Of a stretch of 64,000 nt of DNA, positions 1 to 10,851 are shown piece after piece. The DNA comes from an uncultured Pelagibacteraceae bacterium (GTDB taxonomy: Bacteria > Pseudomonadota > Alphaproteobacteria > Pelagibacterales > Pelagibacteraceae): assembly GCA_902526115.1 (NCBI GenBank), contig CABZJV010000001.1:42300-106299 (forward strand). The letters are read 5' to 3'. Below the pieces are notes generated by a model, which was not told the origin of the DNA, did not search any database, and was given only the letters and a program-made list of their open reading frames with translations. Every line of letters begins with the position of its first letter. Within the stretch, counting starts at the first letter, position 1. A program made the position numbers and the translations under genes.

Positions 1-1
1 T

Positions 2-181
2 AAAACTTTAGATGAAGCAAAAGAATTTCCTCCACAAGTTCATATTTTTGTAAAAGATAAAGATACGTGGTTGAACTTAAAAGATAATGTTATTTGCTTT
101 GAAAAAATGTATGATCCAAAGATAACTTGGCCAAAAGAAAGTTTAAACAGATATCGTGAGTACATAAATAATAAATCATAG
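2..181 (+). CDS. C-terminal part of a GFA-like (glutathione-dependent formaldehyde-activating / Mss4-like) family protein, truncated by window start
   Basis: Open frame from base 2 to TAG at 179-181, translating KTLDEAKEFPPQVHIFVKDKDTWLNLKDNVICFEKMYDPKITWPKESLNRYREYINNKS; resembles the C-terminal tail of GFA-domain proteins. Confidence 0.5.
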   Translation, partial: KTLDEAKEFPPQVHIFVKDKDTWLNLKDNVICFEKMYDPKITWPKESLNRYREYINNKS

Positions 182-192
182 AAAATTTCTTA

Positions 193-561
193 ATGAAAAT
201 ATTAAAATGCCATTGTGGTGAAGTTGAAATTCAAGTTGATCTTAAAAAAGAAATAGATCAACTAAAAAGATGTAATTGTTCAATGTGCAAAAGAAAAGGA
301 ATAATGGTTACAACTGTTAATAAACAAGATCTAAAAATTATTAAAGGAGCAAAAAAAATTAAAACTTACCAATTTAAAACCAATGTTGCTAAACACCATT
401 TTTGTTCAGAGTGTGGAATTCATACCCATAATCTTAGAAGAGCAGATCCTAATACATATGGTATTAATGTAGGATGTATTGACGAAATCAAACCAAATGA
501 ATTTTTTAAAATGAAGACCTTTGTTAGTGATGGTCAAAATCATATAAAAGATAGGAGTTAA
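193..561 (+). CDS. GFA family (Mss4-like, CENP-V/GFA domain) protein
   Basis: CHCGEV...CNCSMCKRKG...HHFCSECGIHTH zinc-binding cysteine pattern typical of GFA domains. Confidence 0.85.
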   Translation: MKILKCHCGEVEIQVDLKKEIDQLKRCNCSMCKRKGIMVTTVNKQDLKIIKGAKKIKTYQFKTNVAKHHFCSECGIHTHNLRRADPNTYGINVGCIDEIKPNEFFKMKTFVSDGQNHIKDRS

Positions 562-562
562 A

Positions 563-934
563 ATGAAAAAGTTGTCATGCCATTGTGAAAATGTAGAGCT
601 TGAAATCAAAGAGTCCGAAAGTGCGTTTAATAAATTCTTGAGATGTAATTGTTCGCTGTGTATGAAAAAAGGAATTATTATGACTTTCGCGCCGATAGTA
701 GATGTAAAAATTACTAAAGGCCAAGATAAACTCAAATTATATCAATATCATACAAAAGTAGCAGAGCATTATTTTTGCTCAGATTGTGGAATCTATACTC
801 ATCATAAACAGAGAAGCAAACCAGATACTTATGGTTTGAATGTTGGTTGTATTGATGAGATTGACCAGTTCACATTAGAGAATGTTGGTCTATACGATGG
901 ACACAATCATCCAATGGATCAAAACAATCAATAA
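563..934 (+). CDS. GFA family (Mss4-like) protein, tandem paralog of the preceding gene
   Basis: CHCENV...CNCSLCMKKG...HYFCSDCGIYTHH; colinear similarity with ORF 193..561, including shared NVGCIDEI motif. Confidence 0.85.
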   Translation: MKKLSCHCENVELEIKESESAFNKFLRCNCSLCMKKGIIMTFAPIVDVKITKGQDKLKLYQYHTKVAEHYFCSDCGIYTHHKQRSKPDTYGLNVGCIDEIDQFTLENVGLYDGHNHPMDQNNQ

Positions 935-942
935 TTTAAATC

Positions 943-1869
943 ATGAAAACAGTTGAGTGCTTTAACAAAGTTAAAAAAGATTGTTTTAAATTTATTAAAT
1001 CCCAGGAAACATCAACTGAAAAGTTTAGTAAAAAAGAAATAATGCTAAAAAATTTCTTAATTCCATTATGTTTCTGGATTTCTAAAAAAGCAAATAACAA
1101 AAAACCATTTATTGTTGGTCTCGCTGGTGGGCAGGGGACTGGTAAAACCACCATAAGCTCCATAATAAAAATTATATTAGAAAAATATTTTAAACTTGAA
1201 GTGTTTAAAATCTCTATTGATGATTTCTATAAAACAAGAGAAGAAAGATACAGGTTATCAAAAAAAATACACCCAATGTTAATGACAAGAGGGGTTCCAG
1301 GAACTCACGACGTACAAATGATGTTAGATTTTTTTAAAAAGTCTAAAATTAAAAATTTTAAAAAGATAATGTTACCAAATTTCAATAAAGCTATTGATGA
1401 CCGATTTAATAAAAATAAATGGTATAAAATAAACCGAAGACCCGATGTCATCATTTTTGAAGGTTGGTGCGTCGGAGCGAGACCAGAATTACTTAATACA
1501 ATGAAAAAACCGATTAACTCTCTAGAAAAAACTAAAGATCAAAAGCTTGTTTGGAGAAATTATGTAAATCAACAATTAAAAACTAAGTATAAAGAGCTAT
1601 ACTCACAGTTAAATTGTATGATTTACTTAAAAGCTAAAAATTTCACTTTATTACAAAAGTGGAGATTGAAACAAGAGCGAAAACTTTGGCTAAAAGCAAA
1701 AAAAAAATCTAAACATAAAATAATGAATAAATCTGATGTAATTAATTTTATGCAAACTTATCAAAGAATTACTCAAAATATGTTTAAGAATACGCCAAAG
1801 TACGCGTCTATTATTTTAAATTTAAATGATAATCATCAAATAAAATCTGCTGTATATAGGCCTAAATGA
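943..1869 (+). CDS. D-glycerate 3-kinase-like P-loop kinase
   Basis: Walker A GLAGGQGTGKTT, ISIDDFYKTREER, RGVPGTHDV motif characteristic of the glycerate kinase (GLYK/Tda10-like) family. Confidence 0.8.
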   Translation: MKTVECFNKVKKDCFKFIKSQETSTEKFSKKEIMLKNFLIPLCFWISKKANNKKPFIVGLAGGQGTGKTTISSIIKIILEKYFKLEVFKISIDDFYKTREERYRLSKKIHPMLMTRGVPGTHDVQMMLDFFKKSKIKNFKKIMLPNFNKAIDDRFNKNKWYKINRRPDVIIFEGWCVGARPELLNTMKKPINSLEKTKDQKLVWRNYVNQQLKTKYKELYSQLNCMIYLKAKNFTLLQKWRLKQERKLWLKAKKKSKHKIMNKSDVINFMQTYQRITQNMFKNTPKYASIILNLNDNHQIKSAVYRPK

Positions 1870-3158
1870 AAAAAATTTTTATATTAATTAGTTTAACTTT
1901 ATTTTATTTTAGTAACTCTTTTGCAATTACTTTATATAAAGCTTTAAATCAAACTTACAAAAGTAATATTCAATTAAATGCTGAAAGGGAAAACATTAAA
2001 GCCTCAGAGGAAGATGTAAATATTTCAAAAGCTGATTATAAACCCTCATTAACATTAAGTGGATCAAAAAGTATTGAAGATACTAATAAGCTTACTAATC
2101 AAAGTGGTGGAGATGCAACTGTTAGTGACGTTGATACATTTACAACATCAATAAAATTAGAACAAACAATTTTAGATTATGGAAGAGATATAACTCTTCA
2201 AAAAAATATTACAGCTTTAGATTTAGCAAAAGCAAAATTAGTTAAAAAAGAACAAGATATTTTGCATAAAGCTATAAATGCATTCACTAACTTAATTTTA
2301 GCTAGAGAAACACTTGAGATTAATTCAAAAAATTTAAATTTATTAATTAGACAAGTGGAGAATGACAAAATAAGAAGAGATCGTGGTCAAATCACAAATA
2401 CTGACTTAGCACAATCTGAATCTTCTCTTGCAGGTGCGCAAGCTCAATTTGCAAAAGCAAAAAGTGATCTTTTAATAAGTAAATTAAATTATGAAAATAT
2501 AATTGGTGAAATTAACGATCCAAATCAATTGCAAAAAAATTCTAATGCAATTGTAAGTATTCCAAGCACTCTTAATGAAGCCATTAATCTTTCTAAAAAA
2601 AATAATCCAGATATTTTAATTGCAAAACTTGATTTAGAAAAGTCTGAAAAAGATTTAGCAATTTCTGAGTCTGACCTGAAACCTACGGCATCTTTATCTT
2701 TAGAAAGATCTTATTCAGATGACCTTACGTCAACTATTGATGAGCGAGAAAAAGATACTTTAAAAGCTACTTTAAGTTGGCCTTTTTATTCTGGTGGAAA
2801 AAAAAGATCCACAATAAACAAAAATTCCAATTTAACTACTCGAAAAAGATTATTGTTAGATGATGCATTTAAAACTAATGAAACTAATGTTGCTAGTGCC
2901 TGGTCAAGTTTACAATCTTCTGAAAGTTTTTTAAGTTCTGTCAAAGTACAAGTCAGAGCATCTCAAATAGCTTATGAGGGTGTTACTGCTGAATACGAAA
3001 GAGGATCAAGAAATACTCTTGATGTTATTCAATCAAATGCATTATTGCTTTCTGCTGAAATATCTTTGGCAAATTCTGAGAAAAACTACCTTATGGCTCA
3101 GTATAATCTCCTGAAAGCAGTAGGGCTTCTAAATAGCCAATATCTAAATCTTAAGTAA
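1866..3158 (+). CDS. tolC: TolC family outer membrane efflux protein
   Basis: Signal peptide, TolC-like repeated coiled-coil architecture (LDYGRD, RGQITNTDLAQSES, ERGSRNTLDVIQSN); 4-bp ATGA overlap with upstream kinase. Confidence 0.85.
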   Translation: MKKIFILISLTLFYFSNSFAITLYKALNQTYKSNIQLNAERENIKASEEDVNISKADYKPSLTLSGSKSIEDTNKLTNQSGGDATVSDVDTFTTSIKLEQTILDYGRDITLQKNITALDLAKAKLVKKEQDILHKAINAFTNLILARETLEINSKNLNLLIRQVENDKIRRDRGQITNTDLAQSESSLAGAQAQFAKAKSDLLISKLNYENIIGEINDPNQLQKNSNAIVSIPSTLNEAINLSKKNNPDILIAKLDLEKSEKDLAISESDLKPTASLSLERSYSDDLTSTIDEREKDTLKATLSWPFYSGGKKRSTINKNSNLTTRKRLLLDDAFKTNETNVASAWSSLQSSESFLSSVKVQVRASQIAYEGVTAEYERGSRNTLDVIQSNALLLSAEISLANSEKNYLMAQYNLLKAVGLLNSQYLNLK

Positions 3159-3162
3159 TTAT

Positions 3163-3216
3163 TTGACTTTTTGAGGTATAAAATAAATATATTGCCAATG
3201 AGAACAAAATGTGTAC
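3163..3216 (+). promoter_or_regulatory. Putative recA promoter (TTGACT ... TATATT) with near-consensus alphaproteobacterial LexA box GAAC-N7-GTAC at 3202-3216
   Basis: TTGACT at 3163-3168, TATATT at 3188-3193, GAACaaaatgtGTAC at 3202-3216; one mismatch to GAAC-N7-GAAC. Confidence 0.35.
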
Positions 3217-3266
3217 ATTTAATATCATGATTCGAGTGTTAAAAAATTTAATAAAAAAGGCAAAAT

Positions 3267-4421
3267 ATGACTAAAAACAACTTAAAAGTAGTTAAATCAA
3301 CTAAAGATCAAGAAGTAGACAATAAAGAGAAAAACAAAGCATTAGATGCTGCGATAGCTCAGATTACAGATAATTTTGGAAAAGGCTCTGTAATGAAGCT
3401 TGGTGAAAAAAGAGCTATGGATATTGAGTCAATATCTACAGGATCTTTAAGTTTAGATTTAGCATTAGGAATAGGTGGATTACCTAAAGGAAGAATTGTT
3501 GAAGTTTACGGACCAGAGTCATCTGGAAAAACAACATTAGCATTACAAGTTGTTGCTGAAGCACAAAAAGCTGGAGGTATTTGTGCATTCGTTGATGCAG
3601 AGCACGCATTAGATCCAGTTTATGCAAAAAAATTAGGTGTCAATACTGAAGAACTTTTAATTTCACAACCAGATGCTGGTGAACAAGCTTTAGAGATTGC
3701 TGATACACTAGTAAAATCAGGCTCTATTTCAGTAATTGTTATCGACTCTGTTGCAGCTCTAACACCGAAAGCTGAAATCGAAGGAGAGATGGGAGATCAT
3801 CATGTTGGTCTTCAATCAAGATTAATGAGTCAGGCTTTAAGAAAACTAACAGGTTCGATTTCTAATACAAATACAATGATGATTTTTATAAACCAAATTA
3901 GAATGAAAATTGGAGTTATGTTTGGAAGTCCTGAAACAACATCAGGTGGAAACGCACTTAAATTTTATTCATCAGTCAGAATGGACATTAGAAGAATTGG
4001 CGCCATTAAAGATAAAGATGAAATTATTGGTAACTCAACAAGAGTTAAAGTAGTTAAAAACAAAGTTGCTCCACCATTTAAAGTTGTAGAATTTGACTTA
4101 ATGTATGGAAGAGGAATTAGCAAGATGGGTGAACTCGTCGATCTTGGTTCCAAAGCAGATATAATTGAAAAATCAGGTGCATGGTACGCTTATAAAGGCG
4201 AGAAAATTGGTCAGGGTAGAGAAAATGCTAAGACTTATTTAGCTCAAAATCCTAAAGTTGCTGCAGAAATTGAAATGGCTATCAGAGAGAAAGCAGGAGT
4301 AATTTCCAAGAAAATAGAGGGAAATCCGCTTGATCCTGATAAAATTGAGAAGGAAAAGAAAGTAGCTGAAAAGGAAGAAGCTGAAAAAGCGGAAGCTACT
4401 CCTCCATCAAAAAAGAATTAA
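3267..4421 (+). CDS. recA: Recombinase A
   Basis: [13 protein letters not shown] Walker [45 protein letters not shown] signatures. Confidence 0.98.
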   Translation: MTKNNLKVVKSTKDQEVDNKEKNKALDAAIAQITDNFGKGSVMKLGEKRAMDIESISTGSLSLDLALGIGGLPKGRIVEVYGPESSGKTTLALQVVAEAQKAGGICAFVDAEHALDPVYAKKLGVNTEELLISQPDAGEQALEIADTLVKSGSISVIVIDSVAALTPKAEIEGEMGDHHVGLQSRLMSQALRKLTGSISNTNTMMIFINQIRMKIGVMFGSPETTSGGNALKFYSSVRMDIRRIGAIKDKDEIIGNSTRVKVVKNKVAPPFKVVEFDLMYGRGISKMGELVDLGSKADIIEKSGAWYAYKGEKIGQGRENAKTYLAQNPKVAAEIEMAIREKAGVISKKIEGNPLDPDKIEKEKKVAEKEEAEKAEATPPSKKN

Positions 4422-4440
4422 TAGGTCATCTTTATTAATA

Positions 4441-4468
4441 AAAGGCGCTTAATTTAAGCGCCTTTTTT
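4441..4468 (+). terminator. Rho-independent terminator downstream of recA
   Basis: AAAGGCGCTTAA/TTAAGCGCCTTT inverted repeat followed by T-run. Confidence 0.9.
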
Positions 4469-4515
4469 CCCTATCGATATCTAGACATAGATTAAAAAAG
4501 CTGTATTTTAAAAAT

Positions 4516-7182
4516 ATGGCTGACAAAACCTTAAATGAAATAAGGAATATTTTTTTAAAGTATTTTGAAAAGAATGAACACAAGATTGTTGAGTCTAGCA
4601 ATTTAGTCCCCAACAATGATCCTACATTGATGTTTGCTAATTCTGGGATGGTTCAGTTTAAAAATGTGTTCACAGGTTTAGAAAAAAGGGATTATGTAAG
4701 AGCTACTACTTCTCAAAAATGTGTCAGGGCTGGAGGAAAACATAATGACCTAGAAAATGTTGGTTATACACCTCGTCACCACACTTTCTTTGAAATGCTA
4801 GGAAACTTTTCTTTTGGAGATTATTTTAAAGAAGAGGCAATTCATTATGCTTGGGATTTGATCACTAAAGATTTTGGTATCAATAAAGACCGGCTATATG
4901 TAACTGTATTTCACGAAGATGATGAAGCCTTCAATTTTTGGAAGAAAATTGCGGGTTTTAGCGATGATCGAATTATTAGAATAGCTACATCTGATAACTT
5001 TTGGTCGATGGGAGAGACAGGTCCATGTGGTCCGTGTTCTGAAATCTTTTTTGACCATGGAGATCATTTAGCTGGAGGATTACCTGGCTCTAAAGATGAA
5101 GATGGGGACAGATTTATTGAGATTTGGAATTTAGTTTTTATGCAATATGAGCAAGTTTCAAAAGATAAAAGAATAAATTTACCAAAACCATCAGTTGATA
5201 CTGGAATGGGATTAGAGAGAATAGCTGCTTTATTACAAGGTTCGCATGATAACTATGAAACAGATCATTTTAAAAAAATAATTAGTTCAGCATCGGAAAT
5301 TGTAAAAGTTAAGTCAGAAAAATCTAATCTTGCAAGTTTCAGAGTAATTGCTGATCATCTAAGAGCAAGCTCATTTTTAATTGCAGAAGGTGTTTTACCT
5401 TCCAATGAAGGAAGAGGATATGTACTTAGAAGAATTATGAGAAGAGGAATGAGACACTCACACTTGTTAGGATCTAAGGAACCAGTTTTTTATAATTTGT
5501 TTGACACTCTTAAAAATGAAATGTCAGGAAATTATCCTGAACTCATAAGAGCTGAGTCTTTGATTAAAGAAACTTTAAGAATGGAAGAGGAAAAATTTTT
5601 AGTTCTACTTGATAGAGGAATTAAAATTTTAAATGATGAAATTTATAAAATTGATAAAGTTTTACCAGGTGAAGTAGCATTTAAATTATATGACACTTAC
5701 GGTTTCCCGTTAGATCTTACTGAAGATATTTTAAGAAACAAATCAATGTCCATTGATACAGATAAGTTTAAATCTTTAATGAAGGAAAGCAGAGAACTTG
5801 CTAAAAAAAATTGGAAAGGTTCAGGAGATGCTGCAGTTGAAGATATTTGGTTTGGGATTAAAGATAGATTAGAGCCAACAGAATTTCTAGGTTATGAAAC
5901 AAATCAAGCAGAGGGTGTTGTTTTGTCTTTATTAAAAGAAAATAAGGAAGTTGATCAACTTAAAGAAAACGATGAGGGTATGATCATAGTAAATCAAACT
6001 CCATTTTACGGAGAGTCTGGAGGTCAAGTAGGAGATACTGGTGAGATAGTATCAAATGAATTTAAATTTGAGGTGACAGATGTTCAGAAAAAACTTGGGG
6101 ACCTATTTGTGCATTACGGAAAGGTGGTTAATGGTTCTATAAAGCTTAAAGATAGTGTTGAAATGAAGATAAATGCTGAAAGGAGAGATGACACTAGAGC
6201 TTATCATTCGGCAACACATCTTTTACATGAATCTTTGAGAAGAGTATTAGGGGATCATGTAACTCAAAAAGGGTCTCTTGTAGAGCCTAGCAGATTGAGA
6301 TTTGATTTTAGTCATATGAAGCCAATCCAAAATGATGAAATTGATATGATAGAGAAATTTGTAAATAATATGGTTTCAAAAAAGTCAGATGTGAAAACCA
6401 GGTTAATGACACCTGATGAAGCCGTAGAAAAAGGAGCTCTAGCTTTATTTGGTGAAAAATATGGTGACGAAGTAAGGGTACTTTCAATGGGAGATGAAGA
6501 TGGAAAGTATTTTTCTACAGAATTATGTGGCGGAACCCATGTTAAAAATACTGGAGATATTGGAAAATTTAAAATAGTCAGTCAATCCTCAATAGCTGCT
6601 GGGGTTAGGAGGATAGAGGCTTTAAGAGACAAACAATTAGAGGATTATTTGAAAAATAAAGAAAAACTTTCAGCGTTATCCTCTGAAAAAGATAATGAAA
6701 CCGTTAAAGATTTAAGTGAGCAAATCATCAAGCTTGGAGGGCAACCTAGCTTGGACCAATCTGATCAAAAAAACTTAATTAAAAACTTAACAAAACAATT
6801 AGAAACACTTTCTGTAAATTCAATTTTAAATGATAAATCAAAAAATATTATTAAAGACCAAGATATTAATGGAATTAAATTAAGACTTCAAAAAGTTGAT
6901 GATCTTCCTCCTAAAGAGTTAAGAAAATTAGTTGATCAAGGTAAAAAAGATTTATCAGAAGGTATTGTGGTAGTTTTTGCAAGCAAGGATGACAAAGTAG
7001 GAATAGCAGTAGGGGTTACAGAAAGCTTAACAAGTAAATATGATGCTGTTGAATTTGTAAAAATTGGTTCAAAGATTATTGGTGGCAAGGGTGGTGGAGG
7101 AAGAAAAGATTTTGCCCAAGCTGGTGGCCAAGATCAATCAAAAATAGACAATGCTTTTGAAGAACTTAAGACTTTAATTTAA
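4516..7182 (+). CDS. alaS: Alanyl-tRNA synthetase
   Basis: Full-length 888 aa; [44 protein letters not shown] motifs. Confidence 0.98.
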   Translation: MADKTLNEIRNIFLKYFEKNEHKIVESSNLVPNNDPTLMFANSGMVQFKNVFTGLEKRDYVRATTSQKCVRAGGKHNDLENVGYTPRHHTFFEMLGNFSFGDYFKEEAIHYAWDLITKDFGINKDRLYVTVFHEDDEAFNFWKKIAGFSDDRIIRIATSDNFWSMGETGPCGPCSEIFFDHGDHLAGGLPGSKDEDGDRFIEIWNLVFMQYEQVSKDKRINLPKPSVDTGMGLERIAALLQGSHDNYETDHFKKIISSASEIVKVKSEKSNLASFRVIADHLRASSFLIAEGVLPSNEGRGYVLRRIMRRGMRHSHLLGSKEPVFYNLFDTLKNEMSGNYPELIRAESLIKETLRMEEEKFLVLLDRGIKILNDEIYKIDKVLPGEVAFKLYDTYGFPLDLTEDILRNKSMSIDTDKFKSLMKESRELAKKNWKGSGDAAVEDIWFGIKDRLEPTEFLGYETNQAEGVVLSLLKENKEVDQLKENDEGMIIVNQTPFYGESGGQVGDTGEIVSNEFKFEVTDVQKKLGDLFVHYGKVVNGSIKLKDSVEMKINAERRDDTRAYHSATHLLHESLRRVLGDHVTQKGSLVEPSRLRFDFSHMKPIQNDEIDMIEKFVNNMVSKKSDVKTRLMTPDEAVEKGALALFGEKYGDEVRVLSMGDEDGKYFSTELCGGTHVKNTGDIGKFKIVSQSSIAAGVRRIEALRDKQLEDYLKNKEKLSALSSEKDNETVKDLSEQIIKLGGQPSLDQSDQKNLIKNLTKQLETLSVNSILNDKSKNIIKDQDINGIKLRLQKVDDLPPKELRKLVDQGKKDLSEGIVVVFASKDDKVGIAVGVTESLTSKYDAVEFVKIGSKIIGGKGGGGRKDFAQAGGQDQSKIDNAFEELKTLI

Positions 7183-8388
7183 TTTCGCTTTTAGATTGCT
7201 ATCAATTTCATCTAAAAACTGATTTGTTGTTAGATATTTGCTTGAAGGACCAATTAAGATAGCTAAATCTTTTGTCATCGCTCCATTTTCAACACACTCA
7301 ATACAAACTTTTTCGATTGTTTGTGCAAAATTAATCAATTCATCATTACTATCGAGTTTGCCTCTGTGAGCTAATCCTCTAGTCCATGCGAAGATAGAAG
7401 CAATAGGATTTGTTGAAGTCTCTTTACCTTGCTGATGCATTCTGTAGTGTCTAGTGACGGTTCCGTGTGCTGCTTCAGCTTCCATAATTTTTCCATCTGG
7501 GGTTAGAAGAGTACTCGTCATTAAACCTAGCGAGCCATATCCTTGTGCCATTGTATCTGACTGCACATCTCCATCATAGTTTTTACATGCCCAAATATAT
7601 TTGCCACTCCACTTCATCGCACATGCAACCATGTCATCTATTAACCTATGTTCATATGTTAAATTATTCTTGTCAAAATCTTTTTTGTACTCATTTTCAA
7701 ATATTTCTTGAAAAATATCTTTAAATCTACCATCATATTGTTTTAGAATTGTATTTTTTGTAGACATGTAGACTGGCCATTTTTTAATAAGCCCATAACT
7801 AAAACAAGATCTCGCAAAATCTTGTATAGATTTATCTAAATTGTACATTGAAAGCGCTACCCCTGGCCCAGTAAAGTTAAACACCTCGTATTTAATTTCA
7901 TCTTTACCATCTTCAGAAGTCCACTTAACTTCCATTTTTCCTTTACCAGGTACTTTAAAATCTGTTGCTCTATACTGATCTCCAAAAGCATGTCTTCCAA
8001 TAATTACAGGATCTGTCCATGAAGGGACTAGTTTTGGTATATTTTTACAAATGATAGGTTCTCTAAAGACGGTACCTCCAATAATATTCCTAATAGTTCC
8101 GTTAGGCGATCTCCACATCTTTTTTAGATCAAATTCTTTTACTCTTGCTTCGTCAGGAGTAATAGTTGCGCATTTAATACCAACGCCAATTTTTTTGATA
8201 GCATTTGCAGAGTCTATTGTAATCTGATCACTTGTATTATCACGACTTTTCATGCCTAAATCATAATATTCAATCCCTAGATCAATATAAGGAAGTATCA
8301 GTTTATTCTTAATGAACTCCCATATAATTCGAGTCATTTCATCACCATCCAACTCTACAACTGGGTTCTTTACCTTGATTTTACTCAT
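7174..8388 (-). CDS. icd: NADP-dependent isocitrate dehydrogenase (eukaryotic-like type)
   Basis: [41 protein letters not shown] motifs. Confidence 0.96.
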   Translation of the reverse strand: MSKIKVKNPVVELDGDEMTRIIWEFIKNKLILPYIDLGIEYYDLGMKSRDNTSDQITIDSANAIKKIGVGIKCATITPDEARVKEFDLKKMWRSPNGTIRNIIGGTVFREPIICKNIPKLVPSWTDPVIIGRHAFGDQYRATDFKVPGKGKMEVKWTSEDGKDEIKYEVFNFTGPGVALSMYNLDKSIQDFARSCFSYGLIKKWPVYMSTKNTILKQYDGRFKDIFQEIFENEYKKDFDKNNLTYEHRLIDDMVACAMKWSGKYIWACKNYDGDVQSDTMAQGYGSLGLMTSTLLTPDGKIMEAEAAHGTVTRHYRMHQQGKETSTNPIASIFAWTRGLAHRGKLDSNDELINFAQTIEKVCIECVENGAMTKDLAILIGPSSKYLTTNQFLDEIDSNLKAKLN

Positions 8389-8465
8389 TAAAATAAAATT
8401 ATCTTATTAATTGAATTTGATTGGTTTATATACATATTAATCAAAAAATTAGCAAATAGAAGAAT

Positions 8466-9113
8466 ATGTTTACCAAGATATTTCCAAAAATTCATACCGA
8501 GGGATATAAGTTTTTAGTTATTGCAGCCTTCATAACTATAATTCTATTAATCATTAATAATTTTTTAGGACTAATTGGTTTATTATTAACTATATGGGTT
8601 TATTATTTTTTTAGAGATCCCGAAAGAACAGTTATAGGTGACGATGATTACCTTGTAAGTCCTGCTGATGGAGAAGTTATTAAAGTTGAGGAAGTAGATG
8701 GACCTAAAGAGGTTGGTCTTGAAAATAAAAAATTTAAGAAAATTAGTATTTTTATGAATATATTTGATTGCCATGTAAACAGAACTCCATGTTCAGGTAC
8801 AGTTGAAGAAATTTTATATAAACCAGGAGAATTTTTTAATGCATCTCTAGATAAAGCTAGTGAAGATAATGAAAGAAATTATTACAAAATAAAGGACAAG
8901 CATGGTAACGACATAATAGTAGTTCAAATTGCAGGATTAGTGGCAAGAAGAATAGTTTGTGAAACAGACAAGAACCAACAGCTTAATCAAGGGGACAGAA
9001 TAGGAATGATTAGATTTGGAAGTAGAGCAGATGTTTATTATGAAAATTATGAACCTCTTGTCAAAGTGGGACAAAAAGCAATTTCAGGTGAGACTTTGTT
9101 AGCTAAAAAATAA
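8466..9113 (+). CDS. psd: Phosphatidylserine decarboxylase (short archaeal/alphaproteobacterial type)
   Basis: FFRDPER, SPADGEV, FMNIFDCHVNR, RFGSRADVY self-cleavage region. Confidence 0.95.
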   Translation: MFTKIFPKIHTEGYKFLVIAAFITIILLIINNFLGLIGLLLTIWVYYFFRDPERTVIGDDDYLVSPADGEVIKVEEVDGPKEVGLENKKFKKISIFMNIFDCHVNRTPCSGTVEEILYKPGEFFNASLDKASEDNERNYYKIKDKHGNDIIVVQIAGLVARRIVCETDKNQQLNQGDRIGMIRFGSRADVYYENYEPLVKVGQKAISGETLLAKK

Positions 9114-9115
9114 TT

Positions 9116-9922
9116 ATGCTTAAACCAAAAAACAATTTTAAAGTTGTTGCTGAAAAAAAAAATGCAAGAGTAATTTTACCCAACATGCTAACACTAATTG
9201 GAGTTTGTATTGGATTAACTTCAATCAGATTTGCTTTAGATGGAAGATTTGAATTTGCGATTATTGCTATTATTATAGCTGCGATAATAGATGGATTAGA
9301 TGGACGAATTGCCAGATTAATTAAAGCTACATCTAAAGTTGGGAAAGAATTAGACTCATTAACTGATATGATTAGCTTTGGTGTTGCGCCAGCTTTTATA
9401 ATGTATTTTTGGAAATTAAATACGCTTGGCAGATTTGGTTGGCTAGTCTGTCTTATTTTCGTGATTTGTGTGGCTTTAAGATTAGCAAGATTTAATATTA
9501 ATTCTGGACAAGAACCTTCTTGGAAAGATAATTTCTTTGAAGGAGTACCATCTCCTGCTGGAGGAATATTAGTTTTGACCCCATTAATATTTAGTTTGAC
9601 CAACTTTGATTTTATAAAAATTAATTATGATTTAGTTGTACCAATGTTCTTTATTTTAACTTCATTACTATTAATAAGTAAATTCCCAAGTTATTCGTTT
9701 AAAAAAATTGTAATTCAGAGAAAAACTACAATTTTTCTTCTATTTGGAATAGTTTTGTTTTTTGGTCTTCTGTTAATTTATCCATTCAACGTTATTGCCA
9801 TTAGCGCGATTGTTTATTTGGGTATATTGCCAATCAGCTATTTTCATTATCAAAAGTTAAAAAAACAAAATGAGGATTTGAATGTTAAAGATACTGATGA
9901 TGATCTAGAAGATATTCTTTGA
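9116..9922 (+). CDS. pssA: CDP-diacylglycerol-serine O-phosphatidyltransferase
   Basis: DGLDGRIARLIKATSKVGKELDSLTDMISFG CDP-alcohol phosphotransferase motif; adjacent to psd. Confidence 0.95.
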   Translation: MLKPKNNFKVVAEKKNARVILPNMLTLIGVCIGLTSIRFALDGRFEFAIIAIIIAAIIDGLDGRIARLIKATSKVGKELDSLTDMISFGVAPAFIMYFWKLNTLGRFGWLVCLIFVICVALRLARFNINSGQEPSWKDNFFEGVPSPAGGILVLTPLIFSLTNFDFIKINYDLVVPMFFILTSLLLISKFPSYSFKKIVIQRKTTIFLLFGIVLFFGLLLIYPFNVIAISAIVYLGILPISYFHYQKLKKQNEDLNVKDTDDDLEDIL

Positions 9923-10827
9923 TGAAAGAAAATGTAATTATATCACTAGCAGACGCAAAATATTATGAATTATTAGACGAATTGGTTAACTCTATAAAGT
10001 TTTTTAAACAGAGTGAGAATATAGCAATTTGTATACTAGATGCAGGTTTGACGGATGATCAAAAAAAGCATCTTTCAAAAAAAGTAGATGAAATAAAATC
10101 AGCCGACTGGGATATTGAGGTACCCGAATTTAAGATTCAAGGTAAAGAATGGCTTAAAAGTCAAGTTTCTAGGGCATTTTTACCAAAATATTTTCCAAAT
10201 TATAAAAAATATTTATGGATAGATGCTGATGCGTGGGTTAATTCTTGGGGAGCAATAGAGCTCTACTTTAAAGGATGTAGTAAAGGAAAGCTATCAATTG
10301 CAACTTCAGCAGATAGAGCCTACGGTAGAGTGTTAAGAGCTGATTGGTTTTTAGGAAGTTTTGCAAAGATTAAATCTCAAAATTATAAACATGCAAAGTC
10401 ATCCGGTTTTTCTGAGAAAATTGCTAGAGAAGTAGCCTTAAAACCCCATCTGAATATTGGTGTATTTGCTTTACAAAAGGACGCACCTCATTGGAAAATA
10501 TGGCAAAAGAATTTAAAAAAATCGCTTTCATCTGGAAAAATATGGGGCTCAGAGCAGATAGCAATGAACGTTACAATTTATTGTGATGGTCTACCAGTTG
10601 AAATATTACCCGCTTATTGTAATTGGACATTTATTGAAATTTTAAAATTTCATAAAGATAAAAATACTTTAGTAGAACCATATTTACCAAATCATGAAAT
10701 TGGGATTGTTCATTTTGCTGGAAAACATAATGACAAAATTAGAAGTAATAAAAACTTTATTTCTAAAATTGAAACAACAGAAGATGAAATCATAGAAATG
10801 AAGCTAAGATTTAATAAAAAAATTTAA
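9919..10827 (+). CDS. Glycosyltransferase family 8-like protein (nucleotide-sugar transferase fold); start probably ATG 9922
   Basis: YLWIDADAWVN DxD-like motif, HLNIGVFALQ; overlaps pssA stop. Confidence 0.5.
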   Translation: MMKENVIISLADAKYYELLDELVNSIKFFKQSENIAICILDAGLTDDQKKHLSKKVDEIKSADWDIEVPEFKIQGKEWLKSQVSRAFLPKYFPNYKKYLWIDADAWVNSWGAIELYFKGCSKGKLSIATSADRAYGRVLRADWFLGSFAKIKSQNYKHAKSSGFSEKIAREVALKPHLNIGVFALQKDAPHWKIWQKNLKKSLSSGKIWGSEQIAMNVTIYCDGLPVEILPAYCNWTFIEILKFHKDKNTLVEPYLPNHEIGIVHFAGKHNDKIRSNKNFISKIETTEDEIIEMKLRFNKKI

Positions 10828-10851
10828 AATAAAAGAAATATATAATCTATA

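Noticed and set aside
406-735. Minus-strand 109-aa ORF overlapping the two GFA genes
   Set aside because: Antisense to two well-supported coding frames; no recognisable domain.
936-1163. Minus-strand 75-aa ORF
   Set aside because: Antisense to the glycerate kinase-like gene; composition typical of a shadow ORF.
7174-7182. 9-bp overlap of convergent alaS and icd as a possible regulatory device
   Set aside because: Short terminal overlaps are common in compact genomes; nothing else supports special regulation.
9103-9603. Minus-strand 166-aa ORF
   Set aside because: Fully antisense to pssA, which has clear family motifs.
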